In this document: positions 25,347 to 33,995 of the stretch, piece after piece | Position numbering within the stretch: the stretch's first letter is position 1 | Layout of the letters: every line of letters begins with the position of its first letter | DNA from: CAVVJA01 sp963779485 | GTDB taxonomy: Bacteria; Actinomycetota; Actinomycetes; Mycobacteriales; Jatrophihabitantaceae | Length of the DNA stretch: 64,000 bases | Reading direction: 5' to 3' | Assembly (NCBI GenBank): GCA_963779485.1 | Contig: CAVZYJ010000004.1 | Span: 143,532-207,531 of the forward strand | Notes under the pieces: model-generated | The model's database searches: none | What the model saw: only the letters and a program-made list of their open reading frames with translations | Told to the model about the DNA's origin: nothing | Program-made: the position numbers and the translations under genes

Positions 25347-26699
25347 ATGTCGAGTTCCTGGAAAGCCTGGTCGGCGAACGATAACGCAACATCGGAAGGG
25401 TCTGCCGCCGTGGCCGAGATCCGTCGTCCGATCCGCAGGCTCTTCACCCGATCGACCTGGCCGGAAACATCCGAGGTTGCGCACGCGCTGCGTACCGAGA
25501 CGGTCGGCGGCGTGCTGTTGCTGCTCGGGGTTGTCGTCGCCATGGTCATGGCCAACACCCCGCTGCGCGGGGCCTACGAACGGATCGCGAATTACCAGAT
25601 CGGCCCCCACATCGCCCACCTCGATCTGCCGATGCATGCCTGGGCTGGGGACGGACTGCTCGCGATCTTCTTCTTCGTCGCGGGCCTCGAACTCAAGCGA
25701 GAGCTCGTCGTCGGGGATCTGCGGGACCGCAGCAAGGCGGTCCTGCCGGTGGTTGCCGCTGCAAGTGGAGTCGTCGTTCCCGCGTTGATCTACCTTGCCG
25801 TCGTGGGCTCGCGGTCGGAGCTGAGCATCGGCTGGGCCATCCCGACCGCGACCGATATTGCCTTCGCCCTGGCCGTACTCGCCATCGTCGGCACGCATCT
25901 GCCGAGTGCGTTGCGGGCCTTCCTCCTGACGGTCGCCGTCGTCGACGATCTGATCGCGATCGTGATCATCGCCGTGGTCTATACGTCTGAGCTGTCGGTG
26001 TGGCCGTTGCTTGGTGCGATGGTGCCGCTTGCCGCGTTCGCCGGGTTGACTCAGCGACGGATCACGACGTGGTGGCTGCTCGTCCCGCTGGCCCTCGCTA
26101 CGTGGGTTCTCGTGCATGCGTCGGGGGTGCACGCGACGGTGGCCGGAGTGCTCCTCGGCCTAGTTGTGCCCGTGACGTGCCGGGCAACTGAAGAGCACTC
26201 CGTTGGCGAACGTTTCGAGCACGCCATTCGCCCCATCAGCGCCGGCATCGCCGTCCCGCTGTTCGCTTTCTTCTCGTCGGGCGTATCGATCACGGGCGAC
26301 GCCTTGTCGACCGCGCTACGCGATCGGGTCACGCTAGCCATCGCCGCGGCGCTGATCGTCGGAAAGCCGGTCGGCGTCTTTCTCGGGACCTGGCTGGTCG
26401 CTCGGTTCACCCGCGCCGAACTGGCCGAGGATCTCGCCTGGAGCGACGTGTTCGGACTCGCCCTGCTGGCCGGTATCGGATTCACCGTCTCCCTGCTGAT
26501 CGGCGAGCTCGCCTTCGGGGTCGGCAGTCCGCACGACAACGCGGTCAAGATCGCGGTCCTCGGCTCCTCGTTGATCGCGGCGATGCTCGCGTCGGTCGTG
26601 CTCCGCCTCCGCAACCGGGTCTACCGGAAGATTTGCGAGCTCGAGGCGGTCGATGCCGACGGTGACGGCGTGCCGGACGTTTATTCGCGAACAAACTAG
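25347..26699 (+). CDS. nhaA: Na+/H+ antiporter NhaA with Ca-binding-like tail
   Basis: A 450-residue NhaA-type antiporter with about 12 membrane helices. Signature segments are FFFVAGLELKRELVVGDLRD, the PTATDIAFALAVLAIVG motif and the paired Asp in VAVVDDLIAIVIIAV, which bind the exchanged ions. It would export Na+ in return for protons and help pH and salt control. The C-terminal tail DADGDGVPDVY is unusual for NhaA and resembles calcium-binding thrombospondin type 3/EF-hand loops. ATG at 25347 is used; GTG at 25409 is another possible start. Confidence 0.93.
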   Translation: MSSSWKAWSANDNATSEGSAAVAEIRRPIRRLFTRSTWPETSEVAHALRTETVGGVLLLLGVVVAMVMANTPLRGAYERIANYQIGPHIAHLDLPMHAWAGDGLLAIFFFVAGLELKRELVVGDLRDRSKAVLPVVAAASGVVVPALIYLAVVGSRSELSIGWAIPTATDIAFALAVLAIVGTHLPSALRAFLLTVAVVDDLIAIVIIAVVYTSELSVWPLLGAMVPLAAFAGLTQRRITTWWLLVPLALATWVLVHASGVHATVAGVLLGLVVPVTCRATEEHSVGERFEHAIRPISAGIAVPLFAFFSSGVSITGDALSTALRDRVTLAIAAALIVGKPVGVFLGTWLVARFTRAELAEDLAWSDVFGLALLAGIGFTVSLLIGELAFGVGSPHDNAVKIAVLGSSLIAAMLASVVLRLRNRVYRKICELEAVDADGDGVPDVYSRTN

Positions 26700-26798
26700 C
26701 GACACTAGTGTGCCGGTTTGCCAGCTCCCGGACCTTCCTCCCTTTCGCTACCCGGCCGCCCGAGTCAGACTAAAGCATGTCGATCCAAGGAGTCGATC

Positions 26799-27491
26799 AT
26801 GGCTAAGAAGGTAATTGTCATCGTCATCAGCGTATTTCTCCTGCTGGTGGGCGCCGGGCTGGCAGCAGGCGGTGGAGCGTTGATGGCCTTCTTCGGCTCC
26901 GACAACTCGATCGGATCAGGACCTCAACATCTGTCTACACAAACGGCCGCCCTGGTCACGACGCTTGACAACATCAATGGCAGCAACGGCTTCGGGACGA
27001 CATTCAACAATCCAACGCTGCGGATCACCGTGACGAATCCAGACCGCGAAGTCTTCATCGGTGTCGGTCCGAAAACGGATGTCGAGCGGTATCTCGCCGG
27101 CGTCGCGATCGAGAACGTGAGGGACTTCGATCTCGACCCCTTCCGTCTTTCCACGGAGCAGCGTGCCGGTGACACCCAGCCGGCCGCACCTGCCGGTCAG
27201 TCGTTCTGGACGGCGCGTGGATCGGGACGTGAAGCGACGCTCGACTGGACGATCTCCGATGGCAGCTACGAACTCGTGGTCATGAACGCCGACGCGTCGC
27301 GATCTGTGGCCGTCGACGGACAGTTCGCATTAACCGTTCCGCATCTTTTCGCAATCGGAACCGGGGTTCTCATCGCCGGGATCGTTGTCTTCGTGATCGG
27401 CGTGGTCCTCCTCGTGGTCGGGATCCAGCTGCGCGCTCGGCCCGGTCCGACGGCCGCAGGCGCGGCCGCCGGTACCCCGGCTCAGCAGTAG
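26799..27491 (+). CDS. Hypothetical two-helix membrane protein
   Basis: A 230-residue protein: membrane helix at residues 4-30, an extracytoplasmic domain of about 150 residues (FIGVGPKTDVERYLAGVAIE, FWTARGSGREATLDWTISDG), a second helix near residues 183-212 and a short Ala-rich tail. The middle domain resembles uncharacterised actinobacterial membrane proteins with the phrase FIGVGP. ATG at 26799 is backed by AAGGAG six bases upstream. It follows nhaA by about 100 bp. Function unknown. Confidence 0.78.
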   Translation: MAKKVIVIVISVFLLLVGAGLAAGGGALMAFFGSDNSIGSGPQHLSTQTAALVTTLDNINGSNGFGTTFNNPTLRITVTNPDREVFIGVGPKTDVERYLAGVAIENVRDFDLDPFRLSTEQRAGDTQPAAPAGQSFWTARGSGREATLDWTISDGSYELVVMNADASRSVAVDGQFALTVPHLFAIGTGVLIAGIVVFVIGVVLLVVGIQLRARPGPTAAGAAAGTPAQQ

Positions 27492-27510
27492 CAAGCGGCG
27501 GCGTCATCTC

Positions 27511-27840
27511 TTACATCGGCATGGGCGCCAATTCGAAGACGTCGATGTTGAAGCGGCCCTTGCCCTCGGCGAGGAACGGATGGGCCTTGATCAGATCGCG
27601 CGCCTCATCAAGGCTCGTCGCCTCGACGATGGTGTAGCCGTTGAGATCCGTCGGCTCGCCGCTCGATCCGTCGTCGGCGACACTCGCTCGGGCGGCAAAG
27701 GGTGCGCCGGCGTCGACCAGCGCCGATCCGACCTGTCCCATCCATTCGCCCCACAGGCGGGTCTGCTCAGCTGTCTGCTCCGGGGTGAACTCCTCGAGCG
27801 GCGTCGCGGGTCCGCGGTACAGGTACAGGAACTTGCTCAT
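27511..27840 (-). CDS. YCII-related (DGPF-domain) protein
   Basis: A 109-residue protein: FLYLYRGPATPLEEFTPEQT, LWGEWMGQVGSALVDAGAPF and a C-terminal LIKAHPFLAEGKGRFNIDVF. This is the YCII/DGPF fold, a ferredoxin-like alpha/beta barrel of uncertain role, sometimes fused to ECF sigma factors, but no such gene is nearby. ATG at 27840 is preferred over an upstream TTG because AGGAG sits six bases before it. Confidence 0.85.
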   Translation of the reverse strand: MSKFLYLYRGPATPLEEFTPEQTAEQTRLWGEWMGQVGSALVDAGAPFAARASVADDGSSGEPTDLNGYTIVEATSLDEARDLIKAHPFLAEGKGRFNIDVFELAPMPM

Positions 27841-27960
27841 CTCCAACTCCTATCCGGTCGAGGCGAGCTCGGTGCCCGCCGCCCTACTGCGACGACGAGC
27901 GAGATCCCGCGAAATCGACACGGTCCGGAATTCTCTCGTCCGACTCCGTAGCGTGGTCGT

Positions 27961-29955
27961 TCAGTCTTCCTTCGAGGCCGCCGCCGGAAGCTTCTCGCTG
28001 ATGAGGTCCATGACCGCGGAGTCGGTGAGCGTGGTCACGTCGCCGAGCTGCCGGTGTTCGGCCACATCGCGCAGCAGGCGCCGCATGATCTTGCCGGAAC
28101 GGGTCTTGGGTAGCTCGGGGACGACGAGGATCTGTCGCGGCTTGGCGATCGGCCCGATCTCCTTGGCCACGTGGTCACGCAGCTCCTTCGCGATGGCGTC
28201 ACCGTCGATGTCCTGCGGCTGGCCGCGCAAGATCACGAACGCTACGACCGCCTGCCCGGTTGTCGCGTCGGTGGCGCCCACGACGGCGGCCTCGGCGACC
28301 TTGTCGTGCGAGACGAGAGCCGACTCGACCTCGGTGGTCGAGATGCGGTGGCCCGCCACATTCATGACGTCGTCGACGCGTCCCAGCAGCCACAGGTCAC
28401 CGTCGTCGTCCTTCTTGGCCCCATCGCCGGCGAAGTAGTACCCCTGGTCGGCGAACCGAGACCAGTACGTTTCCCGATACCGCTCGTCGTCGCCCCAGAT
28501 GCCGCGCAGCATCGCCGGCCACGGCTCGGTCAGTACCAGGAATCCGCCACCGCCGTTCGGCACCGGCTGACCGTCGTTGTCGACGACCTCGGCGCCGATA
28601 CCGGGTAGCGGTCGAGTCGCCGAGCCAGGCTTCGTGGCAGTTATGCCCGGTAGCGGACTGATCAGGATGGCGCCGGTCTCGGTTTGCCACCACGTGTCAA
28701 CCACGGGGACCCGGTCACCCCCGATCACCCGGCGGTACCAGATCCAGGCCTCAGGGTTGATCGGTTCGCCGACCGAGCCGATCAGCCGCAGGGACGACAG
28801 GTCGAATCCGGCGGGAATGTCCTCCCCCCACTTCATGAACGTGCGGATTGCCGTGGGGGCCGTGTAGAGCAGGGTGACCCCGTACTTGGCGACGATCTCC
28901 CACCACCGGCCGCGGTGCGGAGTGTCTGGCGTTCCCTCGTACATCACCTGGGTGGCACCGTTCGCGAGCGGGCCGTACACGATGTAGCTGTGTCCGGTCA
29001 CCCATCCGATGTCGGCTGTGCACCAGTAGACGTCGGACTCGGGCTTGAGATCGAACACCGCGTGGTGGGTGTACGACGTCTGGGTCAGGTACCCGCCCGT
29101 CGTGTGCATGATGCCCTTGGGCTTTCCGGTTGTGCCTGAGGTGTAGAGGATGAAGAGCGGATGCTCGGCATCGAGCGCCTTGGCCTCGTGCCGCTCGGGC
29201 TGGGCGTCGACGAATTCGTGCCACCACACGTCGCGGTCGGCGTTCCAGGCCACCTCGCCGCCTGTCCGTCGTACCACGAGCACGCGCGAGACGTTGGTCT
29301 CACCCTTGCCGAGGGCCTCGTCGACGGCGGGCTTGAGCGCGCTGGCGTTGCCCCGCCGGTAGCCGCCGTCTGAAGTGATCACGAGCTTGGCGTCCGCGTC
29401 GACGACCCGGTCGTAGATGGCTTGCGCCGAGAATCCGCCGAAGATCACCGAATGGGGCGCCCCGATTCGGGCGCACGCCAGCATGCTGATCACCGCCTCG
29501 GGAATCATCGGCAGGTAGATGGCCACGCGATCGCCCCGGTCGACGCCCAGCGCCGTCAGCGCATTCGCGGCCTTGCCGACCTCAGCCTGGAGCTGGGCGT
29601 AGGTGATGGTGCGCGTGTCGCCGGGTTCACCCTCGAAATGAAAGGCAATGCGATCTCCGCGACCCGCAGCGACATGTCGATCGACGCAGTTGACCGCTGC
29701 GTTGATCGTGCCGCCGACGAACCACTTGGCGAAGGGTGAATTCCATTCGAGAGGAGTCGACCACCGCGACGCCCATTGCAGCCGACTGGCCTGCTGCTCC
29801 CAGAATCCCAGCCGGTCAGCGGCCGCGGCGTCATACGCGTCGGCCTGGACGTTAGCCGCGGCGGCGAACTCGGGCGTCGGGGAGAACCGGCGCTCCTCGC
29901 GCAAGAGGTTGGACAAGGCTTCGGACACGGTTTCCTCGCTGTCGATTCGGCGCAA
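27961..29955 (-). CDS. acs: Acetyl-CoA synthetase
   Basis: A 664-residue AMP-forming ligase making acetyl-CoA from acetate. It has FWEQQASRLQWASRW, the P-loop-like YTSGTTGKPKGIMHTTGG, WCTADIGWVTGHSYIVYGPL, VDTWWQTETGA, GDGAKKDDDGDLWLLGRVDD, and the regulatory acetylation motif PKTRSGKIMRRLLR with its target Lys. Length is normal. It corresponds to Rv3667. It stands alone between the YCII gene and the divergent Fic-like gene. Confidence 0.96.
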   Translation of the reverse strand: MRRIDSEETVSEALSNLLREERRFSPTPEFAAAANVQADAYDAAAADRLGFWEQQASRLQWASRWSTPLEWNSPFAKWFVGGTINAAVNCVDRHVAAGRGDRIAFHFEGEPGDTRTITYAQLQAEVGKAANALTALGVDRGDRVAIYLPMIPEAVISMLACARIGAPHSVIFGGFSAQAIYDRVVDADAKLVITSDGGYRRGNASALKPAVDEALGKGETNVSRVLVVRRTGGEVAWNADRDVWWHEFVDAQPERHEAKALDAEHPLFILYTSGTTGKPKGIMHTTGGYLTQTSYTHHAVFDLKPESDVYWCTADIGWVTGHSYIVYGPLANGATQVMYEGTPDTPHRGRWWEIVAKYGVTLLYTAPTAIRTFMKWGEDIPAGFDLSSLRLIGSVGEPINPEAWIWYRRVIGGDRVPVVDTWWQTETGAILISPLPGITATKPGSATRPLPGIGAEVVDNDGQPVPNGGGGFLVLTEPWPAMLRGIWGDDERYRETYWSRFADQGYYFAGDGAKKDDDGDLWLLGRVDDVMNVAGHRISTTEVESALVSHDKVAEAAVVGATDATTGQAVVAFVILRGQPQDIDGDAIAKELRDHVAKEIGPIAKPRQILVVPELPKTRSGKIMRRLLRDVAEHRQLGDVTTLTDSAVMDLISEKLPAAASKED

Positions 29956-30024
29956 TCGGGGCTTCTTGTCGCACCGTAGTCCGTCGCGCGATCAGCCCGC
30001 CGGGTTGCGGATACGCTCCACGCC

Positions 30025-30765
30025 GTGACGGATCCGCTGGAGTCGTTGCTTGGTCTGCCTGGCGTTGTCGATGGAGTCGCCGGAGCTCGAGCTGCGGTCG
30101 ACGCGATGCTCAACCACCGAATGTTGTTGCGGCGATCGGCGGAGGTGTCCGCGGAGTCGGCGCTGCGCGGAGCGTGGGCGTCGGCCGTCCTGGCCGGCAG
30201 CCCAGCCGAGCTCGACGACGTTCGGTCCGGCGCGGCCGCGAGTGATCCGCTCGTGCAGGGCTCGTTACGGGCGCAGGGCGAGGTCGGCGCCCTGGCCGGC
30301 ACCTGGGGCCACGCGCCCCGCCAGGCGCTGGCCCGATTGCATGCCGTGGCGGCGGTGAATCTGGCCCCCGACGAGTTGCTCGGCCGGCCGTCGGACGTCG
30401 TCGGGGTGGCCGAGCGGCTCGACACGTTGGCCGGCGTCCTCGCCGAGACATCGGCGCCAGCGATCGTGGTGGCGGCCGTGGTACACGCCGAGATCCTGGC
30501 GCTCGACGCCTTCCCGCCGGTATCGGGCATCGTCGCGCGAGCCGCCGCGCGGCTCACCCTCATCGAGCTCGGGCTGGACCCCAAGTCATTGGTAATCATC
30601 GAGGTGGGGCACCGCGAACTCCGGCCCGAGTACGAGTCGACGCTCGCGGCCTATCAAGAGGGCAGCCGGGACGGCCTGTCGCTATGGATCGGCCATTGCG
30701 CGGATGCGGTGGTGGTGGGCGCGCGCGAGACGACGGCGATCTGCGAGGCGATGGCTCGGACCTGA
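30025..30765 (+). CDS. Fic-like (Fido) protein with degenerate active site (Rv3662c-like)
   Basis: A 246-residue, Ala-rich helical protein of the type often annotated oxidoreductase or hypothetical in actinobacteria. The arrangement VVHAEILALDAFPPVSGIVA followed by RAAARLTLIELGLDP mirrors the Fic core (HPFxxGNGRxxR followed by GLDP) but lacks the catalytic His, the second Gly/Asn and matching anion-hole residues. AMP transfer is therefore unlikely. In M. tuberculosis Rv3662c also sits between acs and the HAD phosphatase/ssd genes. GTG start at 30025. Confidence 0.65.
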   Translation: MTDPLESLLGLPGVVDGVAGARAAVDAMLNHRMLLRRSAEVSAESALRGAWASAVLAGSPAELDDVRSGAAASDPLVQGSLRAQGEVGALAGTWGHAPRQALARLHAVAAVNLAPDELLGRPSDVVGVAERLDTLAGVLAETSAPAIVVAAVVHAEILALDAFPPVSGIVARAAARLTLIELGLDPKSLVIIEVGHRELRPEYESTLAAYQEGSRDGLSLWIGHCADAVVVGARETTAICEAMART

Positions 30766-31169
30766 CGGCACGGGCGGTGGGCTGCGCGGGCGTGCGCCGC
30801 GCGGCGAGGCACCGCTGGGGACAAGGTCCGGACATGGACGGCGGCGCCGCTCACTCGCGACGCCGCCTGACGGTCGTCCGGGGTACCAAGCGTGCACCTG
30901 TCGCCTGTCGGGCGCGAGCCCTCGGTGGCCGCGCCGACGCACCTGTTGCGTGGTGGGATCGCCGCGTGGGTTCCCGTCGTGACCGTGCCGGGTGAGACCC
31001 GCTGGGGGCTGGACCGCCATTGACGAGCCTCGTCCGTTGGAGTCATTTCACCCTGCGGAGGACTATGTGCACAAGACCTGGAGCCTATGTAATTCCCTTG
31101 CGATGACTCTGAAAGCGCTATTTGGGCCGAGTCGACGGGAAAGCCTGCGGCGACCCCCGGTGTCTGAAG
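30766..31169. other. Gap without an identified gene
   Basis: About 400 bp between the Fic-like gene and the convergent HAD phosphatase gene. A 43-codon frame on the plus strand (GTG at 30892, stop at 31021-31023; peptide ends TVPGETRWGLDRH) is the most protein-like segment, but it has no convincing ribosome site or family. The segment 31050-31130 is lower in G+C. I see no RNA gene or repeat. Confidence 0.4.
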
Positions 31170-32039
31170 TCAGCGCCCGCTCGAGACTCGTCGGCCGGTC
31201 TGGTCCGCTGGTCCGCGTTCCCGAGTCCGGCGGCGATGCAGTGCATACCAGGCCGCGCCGGCGGCGGCGACCCCGGCGCTGGCGAGGCTCAAGGTGGCCG
31301 TGGCGTGTGGGGGTCGCAGTCCGGAGATTCGTTCCCGTAGCGGCACGCCGTTGGCGAACGTCAAGATCGGCCAGCCCCGCTCGGCGGCGATCTTGCGCAG
31401 GGCCCGGTCGGGGTTGACCGCGGTCGGGTGACCAACCTCCTCGAGCAGCGGCAGGTCGGTGATCGAATCCGAGTACGCGTACGAAGTGGCGAGGTCGTAT
31501 CCACGTTCGGCCGCGAGCTGGCGGACGGCCTCCGCCTTGACCGACCCGTATACGTACCGCTCGATCTCGCCCGTGTACTTGCCGTCGCTCACGACCATGC
31601 GGGTCGCGACCACATGATCCGCGCCGACCATCACGCCAATCGGGGCGACGACCTCTTCGCCCGAGGATGAGACGATGACGACGTCCTGACCGGCGGACTT
31701 GTGCTGCTGGATACGTTCGACCGCCTCGTCGTAGACGATCGGATCGATGATGTCGTGCAGGGTCTCGTTGACGATCTCGCGGACCTGGGCAACATCCCAC
31801 CCGGTGCACATGGCGGTGATGTAGTCGCGCATCCGACCCATCTGGTCCTCGTCGGCCCCGGCGAGCGCGAAGACGAATTGGGCGTACGCGCTGCGTAGCA
31901 CGGCCCGGCGGTTCAGCAGGCCACTCTGGTAGAACGGCCGGCCGAACGCGAGCGTGCTCGACTTGGCGATGATCGTCTTGTCTAGATCGAAGAACGCGGC
32001 TGGCCCACTCACCTCGGAGACGATACGGGGAGCGGCCAT
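31170..32039 (-). CDS. HAD-family hydrolase, SerB-like with C-terminal membrane helix (Rv3661-like)
   Basis: A 289-residue HAD-IB phosphatase: nucleophile motif AFFDLDKTIIAKSS (DxDxT), motif II VIVSSSGEEVVAP, and motifs III/IV in SDSITDLPLLEEVGHPTAV. Residues about 255-275 (SLASAGVAAAGAAWYAL) form a hydrophobic helix before a basic tail. Rv3661 in M. tuberculosis has the same neighbours (ssd divergent). The substrate is probably a small phosphomonoester; unproven. ATG at 32039 is chosen over one at 32084 because the latter lies inside the DnaA-box-like element. Confidence 0.87.
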   Translation of the reverse strand: MAAPRIVSEVSGPAAFFDLDKTIIAKSSTLAFGRPFYQSGLLNRRAVLRSAYAQFVFALAGADEDQMGRMRDYITAMCTGWDVAQVREIVNETLHDIIDPIVYDEAVERIQQHKSAGQDVVIVSSSGEEVVAPIGVMVGADHVVATRMVVSDGKYTGEIERYVYGSVKAEAVRQLAAERGYDLATSYAYSDSITDLPLLEEVGHPTAVNPDRALRKIAAERGWPILTFANGVPLRERISGLRPPHATATLSLASAGVAAAGAAWYALHRRRTRERGPADQTGRRVSSGR

Positions 32040-32047
32040 GGCTCGCC

Positions 32048-32090
32048 TGTCAAGTCGGGCGTCCACAGCCACGCAGTTATCCACAGCTGC
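32048..32090. promoter_or_regulatory. Duplicated 43-bp element with DnaA-box-like sites, copy 1
   Basis: The element runs TGTCAAGTCG, then GGCGTCCACAG, a short spacer and GTTATCCACAGCTGC. TTATCCACA (32077-32085) equals the classic DnaA box. The same arrangement recurs at 35827-35869. It lies between the divergent HAD phosphatase and ssd starts, 46 bp before ssd, and may bind DnaA or a tad regulator. Confidence 0.55.
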
Positions 32091-32135
32091 TCTCTTTCCC
32101 GCCGCAACCCGCGCTGATCGACTTGGCTGGCGGCT

Positions 32136-32807
32136 GTGGGTGAACCAGTCGCGCCGGTGATCGGCGTCGTCGGCGGAAGCGGCGGCGTCGGGGCGAGCAC
32201 GTTTGCGGCCGGCCTGGCCCGGTTGGCGGCGCCCGCCAGTTCGGCCGGGCGGGCGGTATTGGTGGAGATCGACCCGACATCAGGTGGCATCGACGTGCTC
32301 CTCGGCATGGAGGCCGTTCCTGGTCCGCGCTGGTCGGGCCTGCGCCTTGCTGGCGGCCGGCTCGAGCCGGCCGCGCTGACCGAGGGTCTGCCGGCTTGGT
32401 CGTCGGTCGCGTTCGTTGCGGCGGATGTGACTCCGTCCGCCGACGCCGTCGCTCAGTTGTTACCTGTGGCCAAGCGGGTCGGCCCGGTCGTCGTTGACCT
32501 GCCACGGTGGGCCACTCCGGCCCGATCGGCCGCACTCGCCGGCTGCGACCTGGTGGTGCTGATCGCCGGCTCGGACGTGGCGCCAATCGCTGCGGCTCGG
32601 CGGGTGGCCGCGGACCTGGGCCCCGCTAGCCGTGTCGCAGTGGTCGTGCGCGGAGGTAGCGCTCCACTCGAGGTGGCGAATCTGGTCGGGGCGCCCCTCG
32701 TTGGCCGGGTGCCAACCGACGTGCGGTCGCTCTCGGCCGATCCGACGAGCTGGCCGGTAGCGATGCGGCGTGTGGCGGCCGGTGTCCTCGACGCGTGGAC
32801 CGGGTGA
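32136..32807 (+). CDS. ssd: Septum-site-determining/CpaE-like protein (Ssd, Tad locus)
   Basis: A 223-residue MinD/CpaE-like P-loop protein, shorter than the roughly 350-residue Rv3660c and lacking most of its N-terminal receiver-like part. The deviant Walker A VVGGSGGVGASTFAAGLAR has Ala where MinD has the signature Lys, a trait of CpaE/Ssd proteins. VLVEIDPTSGGIDVLLGME is the second conserved block, and VVVDLPRW the Walker B. These proteins position the Tad pilus machine and in mycobacteria affect division. GTG at 32136; tadA follows 6 bp downstream. Confidence 0.85.
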   Translation: MGEPVAPVIGVVGGSGGVGASTFAAGLARLAAPASSAGRAVLVEIDPTSGGIDVLLGMEAVPGPRWSGLRLAGGRLEPAALTEGLPAWSSVAFVAADVTPSADAVAQLLPVAKRVGPVVVDLPRWATPARSAALAGCDLVVLIAGSDVAPIAAARRVAADLGPASRVAVVVRGGSAPLEVANLVGAPLVGRVPTDVRSLSADPTSWPVAMRRVAAGVLDAWTG

Positions 32808-32813
32808 ACGGCC

Positions 32814-33995
32814 ATGTCCGACGTCCTTTCGTCGGGCCGCCGTGCGCCCGACGTGGCTGGCCCCCTGGTCGATCGGGTACGCCATCGGCTGGTGGCCACG
32901 GCCGGCCAGACCGAAGATCCACCGCTCGCCTCGATCGTGCGGGACGAGGCGGCCGTCCTCGCGGACGATGTGGTGCTGGCCGAGCTGCGTCGCGAGGTTG
33001 CTGCTGAGCTGTCCGGCACCGGTCCGCTGGAGCAGTTGCTTGAGATTCCTGGAGTGACCGATGTGCTCGTCAACGGGCCGTCCGAGGTGTGGATGGATCG
33101 CGGGCACGGCGTGGAACGCACCGCGCTGACATTTCCCGACGACGCTGCGGTGCGCCGGTTGGCGCAACGCCTGGCGGCGGGCGCAGGGCGGCGGCTGGAC
33201 GATGCGAGTCCGTTCGTCGACGCCGCGTTGCCGGACGGCACCCGGCTGCACGCGGTGCTCCCACCGATCACTGCGCACCCTGCGATTTCGCTGCGAGTAC
33301 TGCGACGGCGCCGGTTCACGATCCCGCAGCTCGCGCCAGCCGGCGTCGCTGAGTTGCTCATGGCCATCGTCGCCGCCCGGCTCGCGGTTCTGGTGAGCGG
33401 CGGGACCGGCAGTGGGAAGACGACCCTGCTCGGCGCCATGCTGGCCACCGTCGGCCCCGGCGAGCGCCTGGTCGTCATCGAAGACGCCGCCGAGCTCGTC
33501 ATCGACCATCCGCACGTCGTGCGGCTCGTCACGCGGACGCCGAATGTCGAAGGTCAAGGCGCGATTGGGCTGCGGGAGCTAGTCCGTCAGGCGCTACGGA
33601 TGCGCCCCGATCGGCTGATTGTCGGCGAGTTCCGCGGCGCCGAGATGGCCGAGCTACTCGTCGCGCTGAATACCGGTCACGAGGGCGGTGCCGCGACCGT
33701 GCATGTGAACAGCGCGCGCGACGTGGGCGCCCGGTTGGTGGCTCTGGGCGCGCTGGCCGGGCTCAGCCGGGAGGCGGTGATCAGCCAGGTCGTCGGTGCG
33801 ATCGACGTGATCGTTCACCTGCGCCGGGACCGAGGCTCGTGCCGATTGGACGAGATCGCCGTCATATCCGGAAGCGGTGCGGACCTGGCGGTGTCGGCGG
33901 TGTGGTCGGCGGCAGAAGGGCGGCTCCCGGGGGCCGCGGAGCTTGCCCGCCGGTTACGTGACCGAGGTATCAGCATTCCGGAGCTGGTCCGATGA
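32814..33995 (+). CDS. tadA: Tad pilus assembly ATPase TadA/CpaF
   Basis: A 393-residue secretion ATPase. The N-terminal domain has LLEIPGVTDVLVNGPSEVWM; the ATPase core has Walker A VSGGTGSGKTTLLGAML, VVIEDAAEL (Asp box), MRPDRLIVGEFRGAEM (Walker B) and GHEGGAATVHVNSA (His box). It powers assembly of Flp pili from the cytosolic face. ATG at 32814; the stop overlaps the tadB start by 4 bp (ATGA). Confidence 0.95.
   Translation: MSDVLSSGRRAPDVAGPLVDRVRHRLVATAGQTEDPPLASIVRDEAAVLADDVVLAELRREVAAELSGTGPLEQLLEIPGVTDVLVNGPSEVWMDRGHGVERTALTFPDDAAVRRLAQRLAAGAGRRLDDASPFVDAALPDGTRLHAVLPPITAHPAISLRVLRRRRFTIPQLAPAGVAELLMAIVAARLAVLVSGGTGSGKTTLLGAMLATVGPGERLVVIEDAAELVIDHPHVVRLVTRTPNVEGQGAIGLRELVRQALRMRPDRLIVGEFRGAEMAELLVALNTGHEGGAATVHVNSARDVGARLVALGALAGLSREAVISQVVGAIDVIVHLRRDRGSCRLDEIAVISGSGADLAVSAVWSAAEGRLPGAAELARRLRDRGISIPELVR

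Noticed and set aside
30892..31023. 43-codon plus-strand ORF in the gap after the Fic-like gene
   Set aside because: No ribosome site, no family that I recognise; kept only as a note on the gap.
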